Assembly: GCF_012927265.1 (NCBI RefSeq)
Contig: NZ_JABBGF010000003.1
Coordinates: 372,001-436,000, forward strand
Origin: Chryseobacterium cheonjiense
GTDB taxonomy: Bacteria; Bacteroidota; Bacteroidia; Flavobacteriales; Weeksellaceae
Reading direction: 5' to 3'
Length of the DNA stretch: 64,000 nucleotides
Numbering within the stretch: the stretch's first letter is position 1; every line of letters starts with the position of its first letter. Shown in pieces: positions 36,213 through 44,541 of the stretch. The position numbers were made by a program, and so were the translations under genes. The notes under the pieces were generated by a model, which saw only the letters and a program-made list of their open reading frames with translations, made no database searches and was not told where the DNA came from.

Positions 36213-37058
36213 TTATTTTTTTTGAGTTGTAATTATTTTTTTAAATTCCTGATAAACCAGCGAGGCAACGGCTTTTGCACCTTCCGGCTGAAAATGCGTA
36301 TTGTCTTTCTGTCCTTTAGGATAAGCTTCATAGGTATTTTCAGGGAAATTCATAAAGTAATGATTCGTGGTGAAATCCTGGCCTTTATGGGTAAAGTATT
36401 CCATGGACAATTTATTTAAATCGATGTACGGAACGTTCATTTCCATCGCTACATCAATCGGAGCCTGCCAGTATTCACCGTGAACATTCTGCAGTTTTCC
36501 ATCTTTCCACGGATAATTTCTGGCCACCGGGGTCAAAATAATGGGATTGGCCCCTTTTTGTTTTGTCTGGATAACAAATAATCTTAAAAATTCTTTATAT
36601 CCTTCAATATTCACATATCGCTCCGTATGCTTTTCGGAGCTGTCGTTGTGGCCAAACTGCATCAGTACGTAATCTCCCGGCTTCAGGTGTTCATAAACGT
36701 ATCTCCATCTTCCTTCCTGGAAAAAAGTTCTTGTACTTCTTCCGCCATGCGCTCTGTCGATCACTGCTACGGAATCTGTTGCAATACCGGGTTTCATATT
36801 GGTCAGGCTGTCTTTCATGAAGAAAGGTTGAAAAACCTGTCCCCAACCGGTAATCGGATAACGTACTTTCATATAGTCTTTTCCCGGTTCATAGTCTCTC
36901 GTATAATCTGCCATGGTAGAATCGCCGATGAGGTAAATATGCGTAACGCTTTTATCGCGTTTTGCCGTTGTTTTCTGAACGCTGCTCTGTGAACTGCATC
37001 CTGACAACAGCAAAACGACTAATAAAAATGAAACTATATAAAAAATTTTGTTATTCAT
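36213..37058 (-). CDS. Rhamnogalacturonan acetylesterase-like SGNH lipoprotein (CE12), copy 2
   Basis: 281 residues. MNNKIFYIVSFLLVVLLLSGCSS is a lipoprotein signal with Cys21. SGNH blocks are GDSTMA (nucleophile Ser47), GGRST, GHNDSS and DNTHFQ near the C-terminus. It should deacetylate pectin at the cell surface. It lies 1 nt from GH28 and 82 bp from the GH43 stop on the same strand. It has insertions around DYEPGKDYMKVRYPITGWGQ that copy 1 lacks, so the two enzymes are not a recent duplication. Confidence 0.91.
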   Translation of the reverse strand: MNNKIFYIVSFLLVVLLLSGCSSQSSVQKTTAKRDKSVTHIYLIGDSTMADYTRDYEPGKDYMKVRYPITGWGQVFQPFFMKDSLTNMKPGIATDSVAVIDRAHGGRSTRTFFQEGRWRYVYEHLKPGDYVLMQFGHNDSSEKHTERYVNIEGYKEFLRLFVIQTKQKGANPIILTPVARNYPWKDGKLQNVHGEYWQAPIDVAMEMNVPYIDLNKLSMEYFTHKGQDFTTNHYFMNFPENTYEAYPKGQKDNTHFQPEGAKAVASLVYQEFKKIITTQKK

Positions 37059-37140
37059 TGATTATAAAATATTTATATTGTAAATCCAAAGGCGCAAAAA
37101 ATCAAAGATTTTTCGACAAATTTCCAGTGCGATAATAATT

Positions 37141-38784
37141 TTAATTTTTAGTTATTCTGAACCAGTCGAAATCGGCATAGCCGCCGCGTGGTGCTTTTGA
37201 CATGCTTACACTGTACAAACCGACTTTTGCACCGATCCATTTTCCGGGTTTTGCCTGGAAAATATCTCCTATTTTCGTAAAGTTTTTTCCGTTTTCACTA
37301 TAACTGAACTGGCATAAACCATTCGGTTCGCTCACATGTACTTTTAAATAGGCTTCGTTTCCGTTTAATTTCGTTTCAGATAAAATCTTTTCCTCACCGC
37401 CTTTCTCTGCTTTTTCTGCTTTTCTCAGTTGAATATAAAATCCATCCGGTTTATTGGTGATAATAAGGGAAGCGTGATCTGCTCCCATTACCAATAATCC
37501 GGCAATTTTTCCTTCTTTAGCTTCTTCAGGCATCAGTTTCACTTTTGTAGAGGCCGTAAAATTAGGAGCCGGAAATTTTTGAGTTAATAAATTCGGTACA
37601 TTCCAGAGATTTTTTTCGCCTTCAGGAACTTTTATGGAAAATAATCTTAAAAATTTCTGTCCCGGAAGTTTGGAAGACCATACAATGTTTTCATTGGCGC
37701 TCCATTGCCATTGCAGACCTAATTTTTCACCATCAAATTCATCTGTTTCTGAAGGTGTAATGATAGAATAAGATTGCCCTACATTTGGTTTTTTATAGGT
37801 TAAAACAGGTTCTCCGATTCCATTTTTATTGGTGTCTTTTCCGATTGCAGGCCAGTCTTTTTCCCATTTCATCGGCTGGAGATGAACAATTCTTCCATAG
37901 GTGTCCACATCCTGAAAATGATAAAACCAATCTTCTCCGGAAGGCGTATCTACCCAGGCTCCCTGATGAGGCCCGTTGATTTTTGAAGATCCCTGTTCAA
38001 GAACAATTTTTTCTTCGTAAGGACCGTAGATGTTTTTCGACCGTAGTACCAACTGCCATCCGGTAGCCACCCCGCCGGCCGGAGCAAAAACGTAGTAATA
38101 ACCGTTTCTTTTGTACATTTTCGGACCTTCTACGGTTGGATGGTTTTGGTGGCCGTCAAAGATATGAGTCCCTTTGTCCAATACTTTTGTACCTTCCGGA
38201 TTCATAGTATTTAAGGTTAATATGCTTTTCACTCCGGCACGGCTTCCCGCCCATCCGTGAACCAGATAAGCATTGCCGTCTTCGTCCCAGAACGGACAGG
38301 CGTCAATCAGGCCCTTTCCTTCCATCACCAAAACAGGTTTTTCCCATTTTTTCAGCGGATCTTTGGTTTTGACCATATAAATTCCGAAATCAGGATCGCC
38401 CCAATAGATATAAAATTCACCTTTATGAAAACGTATGCTTGGTGCCCAGATTCCATCACCTCGTTTCGGAACGGAGAAATGCTCGGCGGGCAAAACATCT
38501 TCAACGGCATAATTGACCAGATTCCAGTTGACCATATCCTTGGAATGAAGAATGGGTAATCCTGGGGCTTCGTTAAAGCTTGAAGCGGTCATATAGTAAT
38601 CATTACCGACACGAATTACATCCGGATCTGAGTAATCTGCGTGGAGAATCGGGTTTTTATAGTTTTTTCCCAGATCAGCCGTCCACACTTCGGAAACATA
38701 GTTTTTTTCCTGTGCATTCAGATAATTCGATGCTATCGAAAAAACAGTGACTGAAAGTATATTTAAAATTTTTTTTGTCTTCAT
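37141..38784 (-). CDS. Glycoside hydrolase family 43, arabinosidase/xylosidase-like
   Basis: 547 residues with a signal peptide (MKTKKILNILSVTVFSIASNYLNAQ). A five-bladed propeller at about 43-330: the catalytic base lies in HADYSDPDVIR (Asp53 or Asp55), the pKa-modulating Asp161 in LIDACPFWDEDG, and the acid Glu219 in TVEGPKMYK. A C-terminal beta-sandwich (about 345-545, ending GGYADFDWFRI) is the usual GH43 companion. It likely trims arabinose or galactose/xylose side chains of pectin; the exact sugar is not clear from sequence. It lies between CE12 copy 2 and GH105 on the same strand. Confidence 0.88.
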   Translation of the reverse strand: MKTKKILNILSVTVFSIASNYLNAQEKNYVSEVWTADLGKNYKNPILHADYSDPDVIRVGNDYYMTASSFNEAPGLPILHSKDMVNWNLVNYAVEDVLPAEHFSVPKRGDGIWAPSIRFHKGEFYIYWGDPDFGIYMVKTKDPLKKWEKPVLVMEGKGLIDACPFWDEDGNAYLVHGWAGSRAGVKSILTLNTMNPEGTKVLDKGTHIFDGHQNHPTVEGPKMYKRNGYYYVFAPAGGVATGWQLVLRSKNIYGPYEEKIVLEQGSSKINGPHQGAWVDTPSGEDWFYHFQDVDTYGRIVHLQPMKWEKDWPAIGKDTNKNGIGEPVLTYKKPNVGQSYSIITPSETDEFDGEKLGLQWQWSANENIVWSSKLPGQKFLRLFSIKVPEGEKNLWNVPNLLTQKFPAPNFTASTKVKLMPEEAKEGKIAGLLVMGADHASLIITNKPDGFYIQLRKAEKAEKGGEEKILSETKLNGNEAYLKVHVSEPNGLCQFSYSENGKNFTKIGDIFQAKPGKWIGAKVGLYSVSMSKAPRGGYADFDWFRITKN

Positions 38785-38838
38785 AATCAGATTTAATCTG
38801 TCTTTATTTAACGCAAGGAGCGCAAACTGTTAAACAAA

Positions 38839-40092
38839 TTATTTTTCAAATTCCAGACTTGCCAGAATGAATGGTCCGGTTCCTTTCGGATCGTTGGACC
38901 GGATTTCTTCGTTAATATAATATTCGTAGGAACCGCTTCGGTATGGATTTCCTCCGAGACCGGCAACGGCGCAGCATCTGTTTAAATTTACCATTCCGTT
39001 TTCATCGACAGTAATTAAATTTTTAAGAATGCCTTCGTACCCTTTTTTAGCAAATTTTTTATAGGATTTCGGAAGATAATTTTTGTTGACGGATTTCATC
39101 ATGGTGTAAACAAACATGGATGAGCCCGTGGCTTCCAGATAATTTCCTTTTTCGCCGCCTTTATCCAAAACCTGATACCACAATCCTGTTTCGCGATCCT
39201 GAACCTTGATGACGGCGTCACAATACGATTTCAGATAAGAAAGCAATCTTGCTCTTCCCGGATGATTTTGTGGAAGGTAATCTAGCACATCAACGATTGC
39301 CATTCCGTACCAGCCCATGGCTCTGGACCAGAAGTTCGGTGAAAGTCCCGTTTTTTTGTCGGCCCACTGTTGTTCTCTGCTTTCATCCCATGCATGATAG
39401 AGTAGTCCTGTTTTTTTGTCGAGCAGATGTTTTTGAATCAGGTCAAACTGATTAACGATGTCGTTGTACGCTTTTTCAGCATCCGCACCTTTGCTGAATA
39501 TGTTGGTATAATGAGCATAGAATGGCTCACCCATGTACAATCCATCCAGCCACATCTGATTAGGGTAAATTTTTTTGTGCCAGAAGCCTCCTTCCGACGT
39601 TCTCGGCTGTCCGTCAATCTGTGAACGGAGGGTTTGTAACGCTGTCAGATATTTCTCTTTTTTTTCTTTCTGATATAAATACAGAAGAACGTTGCCGCAG
39701 TTCAGCATGTCGATATTGTATTTTGAAAGATCATATGAAAGAATGCTTCCGTCTTCTTTTATCATGGTTTCGCCAAATGCAGAGATGTATTGGTAATACT
39801 CTTGATTGCCGGTCTGTCCAAAAATTCTTTCTGCGCCTTCCAGAACGATAGCGGTAGGGTAGCTCCATTTGGGAGTTTTATTATAATCCAGCATCCATGC
39901 TTCGGGAAATCTTTTCATTTCGGAAAGAAGCATTCGCTGTGACCACGGAAGATCAACCGGGATTTTTTCTTTTACGGTTACTGTTTTTTCTTCACCGGAA
40001 TTGTACAGAGGTTTTTGGGCGCAGGAAAAAAATATTCCCGAGCATAAAGCGCTGATGGCGTAAATTTTAATATGATTTTGAATATAATTCAT
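38839..40092 (-). CDS. Unsaturated glucuronyl/galacturonyl hydrolase, family GH105
   Basis: 417 residues. MNYIQNHIKIYAISALCSGIFFSC gives a lipoprotein signal with Cys24. GH105 enzymes remove the 4,5-unsaturated uronate left by lyases through hydration of the double bond. An (alpha/alpha)6 barrel is shown by YNIDMLNCGN (Asp128), NQMWLDGLYMGEPFYAHY (Asp183) and FWSRAMGWYGMA (about 258-269). The product is the unsaturated uronate that KdgF handles. It is located between GH43 and the second PL1 lyase. Confidence 0.92.
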   Translation of the reverse strand: MNYIQNHIKIYAISALCSGIFFSCAQKPLYNSGEEKTVTVKEKIPVDLPWSQRMLLSEMKRFPEAWMLDYNKTPKWSYPTAIVLEGAERIFGQTGNQEYYQYISAFGETMIKEDGSILSYDLSKYNIDMLNCGNVLLYLYQKEKKEKYLTALQTLRSQIDGQPRTSEGGFWHKKIYPNQMWLDGLYMGEPFYAHYTNIFSKGADAEKAYNDIVNQFDLIQKHLLDKKTGLLYHAWDESREQQWADKKTGLSPNFWSRAMGWYGMAIVDVLDYLPQNHPGRARLLSYLKSYCDAVIKVQDRETGLWYQVLDKGGEKGNYLEATGSSMFVYTMMKSVNKNYLPKSYKKFAKKGYEGILKNLITVDENGMVNLNRCCAVAGLGGNPYRSGSYEYYINEEIRSNDPKGTGPFILASLEFEK

Positions 40093-40156
40093 TATTTTTT
40101 TAATACTTTAAATTGATTAGACTTTAGCTTCGATAACCTTTTAGCTGTCATGGACA

Positions 40157-41569
40157 TTAATTTTGTGCTTCGGTTATGCTTTTTACAATATCATTAAAAT
40201 ACACTTCAATATTATCGTAGTTTTTATCTAAATCTCTTCCGTTGGCATTGTATTTCTTTGGTTCTAAATTGTTTCTGATTTCCCATTCGTCGGGCATTCC
40301 GTCCATATCTGAATCTGGGAGAGGCTGTCCGGTTTTCAGATCCGGAAATCCGCCTGCATCTTTCTGGGAATCTATAATTCCGTTTGTACTTCCTTTTGAG
40401 CCCTGATGGGTAAAACTTCCGTTTTTAATATCTTTTAAAATTTGAAGATCAATAATATCTCTTACAAGACTCGCTCCTCCAATTTTCAAGATCCTGTCAT
40501 AAGCTTCTTTTGAAGAGTGGGTTTTTACGTTATTCGATATATTATGTGGACGGATTATTTTGATTGTATTTTTGTCTTCGTCTGTTAAGTTGTAACGGTT
40601 CATCTGGCTGAATACGCCTTCTGTCCAGTTGTCTCCGTTGACTTCCGGGCTGCCTTCCATCACATTTCCATTTATATAGTATTTTCCCCAGATATTATAC
40701 ACTTCTGCTTCCGGCTTTTCATTTTTATCGATGGCAGCAATTCTTTTTTTTGTCATCGTTGCCGGACCAGGCTTGTAATAGTTATTGACGATATTTACAT
40801 TCATTCCTTCGCCGCCGTAAACGCTGTTGTGTCCCCAGTTATAAATGACATTATTTCTGAAATCGGTAAGGTCTGTTAAAGCAAATTTGCTTCCGGCATA
40901 TTCTCCTAGTCTGGGATTTCTGCTGTCGTGATGGGCATAAACATTATGATGAAAAGACGCAAATTTCCCGCCTGCAATACCGCCATATCCGTGAGCACCT
41001 TTCTGATGAACCGAATTTCGAAGGCTTTCTGCAATAATGCACCACTGAAGCGTTGTGTTTTCACTGGCATATATGGAAACTGTTTCGTCGGTAGACCAGC
41101 TCATGGAACAGTGGTCAACAATTAAGTTTTTAATAAATCTTGCTCCTAAAGCATCGCCTTCATAGTTTTTCAGATCACCCATTCTGAAACGCATATACCG
41201 GATAATGACGTTGTCTGCTGCTACAAAAGTTTCGTAGTTGGCTACTGTGATGCCGTCTCCCGGAGCGGTTTGTCCGGCAATGGTTACATTTCCTTCCCGT
41301 ATTTTTAACGGAGATTCCAGATAAATGGTTCCTCCGGTTCTGAAAATAATATATCTCGGGCCTTTTTGATCGAGGGCATATCTTAAAGTTCCTTCGGAGC
41401 CGTCGTCCGTTAATTTTGTTACGAGATAAACTTTACCGCCGCGCCCTCCGGTGGTGTACCTTCCGAAACCTTCAGCACCCGGAAAGCTAATGACATTCTG
41501 GGCTTCTGCAACATTTGAAATGCTGCAAATAATCAGTATTATTAAAAATTTCCGAAAGTTTTTTTTCAT
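40157..41569 (-). CDS. Pectate lyase, polysaccharide lyase family 1, copy 2
   Basis: 470 residues with signal MKKNFRKFLIILIICSISNVAEAQ. The N-terminus of the mature protein NVISFPGAEGFGRYTTGGRGG is typical of PL1 enzymes related to pectate trisaccharide-lyase. LIVDHCSMSWSTDETVSIY (about 148-166) and HHDSRNPRLGEYAG (about 215-228) are the conserved blocks with the catalytic Arg. The C-terminal end DSDMDGMPDEWEIRNNLEPK is a calcium-binding-like Asp-rich repeat. It differs strongly from the lipoprotein PL1 at 29888, being longer and of another subgroup. It sits between GH105 and CE8 copy 2. Confidence 0.92.
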   Translation of the reverse strand: MKKNFRKFLIILIICSISNVAEAQNVISFPGAEGFGRYTTGGRGGKVYLVTKLTDDGSEGTLRYALDQKGPRYIIFRTGGTIYLESPLKIREGNVTIAGQTAPGDGITVANYETFVAADNVIIRYMRFRMGDLKNYEGDALGARFIKNLIVDHCSMSWSTDETVSIYASENTTLQWCIIAESLRNSVHQKGAHGYGGIAGGKFASFHHNVYAHHDSRNPRLGEYAGSKFALTDLTDFRNNVIYNWGHNSVYGGEGMNVNIVNNYYKPGPATMTKKRIAAIDKNEKPEAEVYNIWGKYYINGNVMEGSPEVNGDNWTEGVFSQMNRYNLTDEDKNTIKIIRPHNISNNVKTHSSKEAYDRILKIGGASLVRDIIDLQILKDIKNGSFTHQGSKGSTNGIIDSQKDAGGFPDLKTGQPLPDSDMDGMPDEWEIRNNLEPKKYNANGRDLDKNYDNIEVYFNDIVKSITEAQN

Positions 41570-41594
41570 AACTGAATATTCTGACGGCTGAAAA

Positions 41595-42617
41595 TTATTT
41601 TAAAGTCTTTCTGAAATTCCAGTTGTCTTTTCCTTTAAGGATATTGCCTGCAGTGTATTCTTTGGCTTCGGCCTGTTTGAGTTGATGTGACCAGCCGACT
41701 CTTGAAGCACTGTTAGCTCCTGGACCTTTTGAATGATATTCTGCGTAAAAAGCCGTTTTTTCGGCATCCGGTTTATTCCAGTTCTGCCACCCTTCATGTT
41801 TTATGGTTGAATTAAGATCACAGTTGATATAAACCGTTTTGGCAAAAGGTCTCCATGGTCTTCCGAGGTATACCGAATTTTCTTTTGCATTACCTGCAAT
41901 GTTACAATTAATAAATACAAACCCGAAATTGTTTTCCTTTGGAGTAGATGCCGCGGTTATATAGCTTGCCGTCTCTTTGGAATAAATAGTACAGTCCTCA
42001 AAAACGGCTGTTCCGGCTCCGAAGATATAATCGGTAGTCCCTTCGATGTAGCAATTTTTAAAATAATTTCTGGAAGGCTGGGTTTTGTCTTCAAGATCCT
42101 GTGCTCCTTTCAAATACAAGGTGTCTTGGTTGCCAAGAAACCTGCAGTTTTCAAAAACAATTTTATCACCAGCAGTTAAAACCGCCACAGCCTGGCCGAC
42201 TTTTCCTGCACTGTTTTCAAATGAGATATTTTTAGCTGTGAAATGATTAGCATAAATAAATACCGTTGCCGAACCTGTGGTTCCGATATCTTTTCCTTCC
42301 TGATTTTTTTTAGAAGCAAAATCATCAAAAGTTATTACTGTTTTTTCAGGATTTTCTCCTTCTAAAGTAATGGGGCTTTTTGTTTCGGGAATAATAATTT
42401 TTTCTTTGTAAATACCCGCCTTAATGAAGATTTTCGTTCTTTGGGAAGACTCATTTTCAACGGCATCCACAGCTTGCTGAACGGTGGTGAAATCACCTTT
42501 TCCGTCTTTTGAAACTACGATCAGTCTGTCGGCAGTTTTAAAAGAAAGAAAATTGAATATTGCTGTGAGAATCATTAAAAATGCTTTCAGATCTTTTAAA
42601 AATAAGGAGTTTTTCAT
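41595..42617 (-). CDS. Pectinesterase (CE8), copy 2
   Basis: 340 residues with a hydrophobic N-terminus (LKAFLMILTAIFNFLSF) serving as signal. CE8 blocks are GQAVAVLTAGDKI, GNQDTLYL, NCYIEGTTDYIFGAGTAVFEDC (catalytic Asp) and VYLGRPWRPFAKTVYINCDL. It demethylates homogalacturonan. Copy 1 at 32459 shares the same blocks but has a shorter central loop (this copy has LKGAQDLEDKTQPSR, copy 1 has CATNHSR). It begins 78 bp after the SusD stop and ends 25 bp before the PL1 start, the first enzyme gene after susCD. Confidence 0.93.
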   Translation of the reverse strand: MKNSLFLKDLKAFLMILTAIFNFLSFKTADRLIVVSKDGKGDFTTVQQAVDAVENESSQRTKIFIKAGIYKEKIIIPETKSPITLEGENPEKTVITFDDFASKKNQEGKDIGTTGSATVFIYANHFTAKNISFENSAGKVGQAVAVLTAGDKIVFENCRFLGNQDTLYLKGAQDLEDKTQPSRNYFKNCYIEGTTDYIFGAGTAVFEDCTIYSKETASYITAASTPKENNFGFVFINCNIAGNAKENSVYLGRPWRPFAKTVYINCDLNSTIKHEGWQNWNKPDAEKTAFYAEYHSKGPGANSASRVGWSHQLKQAEAKEYTAGNILKGKDNWNFRKTLK

Positions 42618-42695
42618 TAAATCATTTTTGAGTTAAAATACAGACTTCCGTTTTCGACAGAAGCCTGTATTTCTGATATGAATGTGAAACTTTTT

Positions 42696-44531
42696 CTAGT
42701 ATCCGTAATCCTGTGTAAGGTTATAGTTGGAGTTGATAACATCTGCTGCAATCGGCAGAAGTTCTTTTCTGTTGGGCTGGAAATAATAGGCATAACTTTT
42801 CACCGGATCTCCGCTGATATAAGGTTGCGTCATCGCCAGTCTCCAGTTTACCTTAGTATATCCTGAAGGGGTTGCAACACTTTGATTAGGGGTGTAAAAG
42901 ATGTCGGCTTTCGCAATTCCGTTCAGATAGAAATCAATGTCCAGAACGTTTTGCTGTGCAGTTTTTGAAGGTACATAATTGACAACACCGGAGGCAGGTT
43001 TTTTATAGAAAATATATTCCGGTACATTGGCGTAGGCTCCTGTTCCGTTCATAAACTGTGTAAGTTTCTGTCTGGTTTCATTAATTTTTGTTTCCAGAAG
43101 ATTCCAACGGATAAGGTCGTATTTTCTTAATCCTTCACCACCGAATTCCAACAATCTTTCTTTCACAAGATAATTGAAGAACCCTGGTTTGTCGGTAGGA
43201 ATAGTACCTATCTGCCCTAAATTTCCAGCATAAGCCCTTTGTCTTACGGCCATCACAGCGTTGATTGCTTCTTGAGACGGACCGTTATGCAGCTCATTAT
43301 CAGCTTCAGCAAACATCAGGAGAATATCGGCATATCTTAACAGCGGCCAGTCGATCCCAAGGTTTTGGGAAGTTCCCGTGATAGAAGTCCATGATTTTCT
43401 GAATTTACCATCATTCCAGTTGATGGAAGTCTGAAGTTCTTCCTGCTTAGAAGTGTTTACTCTGAAAATGGCAATATTAACATCTCTTCTTACGTCATAC
43501 TTGGTAAACTCATAAAAGTAAACCGGAATGGCATTGATCCCTCCTGAAGATTTCCAGTCCGTGTCATCATGTCTCAACCCATTATAATACCCGATTTTAC
43601 TGTCGGTTCTGGAGTTCCCTCCGAATGCTCCGATCGCGTAAATGATTTCATTGGTCGCATCCGGAGTATTGGTATGCAATGATCTGAATAACCCTTCATA
43701 ACTTGGGTTAAGCTGATGCTGCCCGGAATTGATGATATCTTTACACTCATCGTAAGCGATCTGATAATATTTTTGAGGATTTGATCCCTGCATCATCATC
43801 TGCGGATTTCTTCTCAACGAATATCCAGCCCTTGCTAATGCGATTCTTGCTCTTAATCCTTTTACGGCAGCCTTAGAAATTCTCTGTGCGGTCGTATTAC
43901 CTTCGGATCTCCACGGAACCAGGCTTTCAGCTTTCAGCAGATCGTCCAGAATTTTATCATAAATAACATCCCGGTCTGTTTTAGCCAGATATAGATCAGG
44001 AAGGTCTGCAGAAGGAATATCCTGAAAAGGCACATCGCCCCAGTTTTTAATAAGGTCATGATAAAAATGAGCTCTCAGGGTAAGTGCTTCACCCAGGTAT
44101 CTGTTCATCATTTTTTTATCTGCTTCAGACCCTGTCTGGAAAACAGGGGAAAGCGGAATATTTTTAATAACAAGATTAGCTCTTTCAATACCCGTATACG
44201 TATCTAAAAAAGGTCTGAGAAGTTCGGTGTTGGTAGGGATGGCCCCGAAACAGCTGATACCTCTTCTGTCGTTGGCATTATAATCTCCGGAGGTTCTCAT
44301 ATCGTCTCCCGATTGTGAGAGGATAAGGTTCATTCTCTGTCCGTATGTATTGTCACCCATGGTGCTGTTGTATACTCCCACCAAAGCAGAGAAGGTATCT
44401 GAAACGGAATCAAACTGTTGTTTTTCAGCAGTATTGGATAAGCTTTCTACATCCAGATACTCTTCGCAGGAATTAAAGGATAAAAGTCCTGCAATAGAAA
44501 AAACAAGTATTAAAAATTTATTTTTTTTCAT
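42696..44531 (-). CDS. susD: SusD/RagB family glycan-binding lipoprotein
   Basis: 611 residues from the ATG at 44531; the ATG at 44597 lies inside the susC end and buries the signal. MKKNKFLILVFSIAGLLSFNSC gives a lipoprotein with Cys22, followed by EEYLDVES. TPR-like helices (RAHFYHDLIKNWGDVPFQD, GLRARIALARAGYSL) and the C-terminal RLLEFGGEGLRKYDLIRWNLLETK are typical of SusD. It caps the SusC barrel and captures pectic oligosaccharides at the cell surface. It starts 10 bp after the susC stop, so the two are cotranslated. Confidence 0.95.
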   Translation of the reverse strand: MKKNKFLILVFSIAGLLSFNSCEEYLDVESLSNTAEKQQFDSVSDTFSALVGVYNSTMGDNTYGQRMNLILSQSGDDMRTSGDYNANDRRGISCFGAIPTNTELLRPFLDTYTGIERANLVIKNIPLSPVFQTGSEADKKMMNRYLGEALTLRAHFYHDLIKNWGDVPFQDIPSADLPDLYLAKTDRDVIYDKILDDLLKAESLVPWRSEGNTTAQRISKAAVKGLRARIALARAGYSLRRNPQMMMQGSNPQKYYQIAYDECKDIINSGQHQLNPSYEGLFRSLHTNTPDATNEIIYAIGAFGGNSRTDSKIGYYNGLRHDDTDWKSSGGINAIPVYFYEFTKYDVRRDVNIAIFRVNTSKQEELQTSINWNDGKFRKSWTSITGTSQNLGIDWPLLRYADILLMFAEADNELHNGPSQEAINAVMAVRQRAYAGNLGQIGTIPTDKPGFFNYLVKERLLEFGGEGLRKYDLIRWNLLETKINETRQKLTQFMNGTGAYANVPEYIFYKKPASGVVNYVPSKTAQQNVLDIDFYLNGIAKADIFYTPNQSVATPSGYTKVNWRLAMTQPYISGDPVKSYAYYFQPNRKELLPIAADVINSNYNLTQDYGY

Positions 44532-44541
44532 GATAGTAAGA

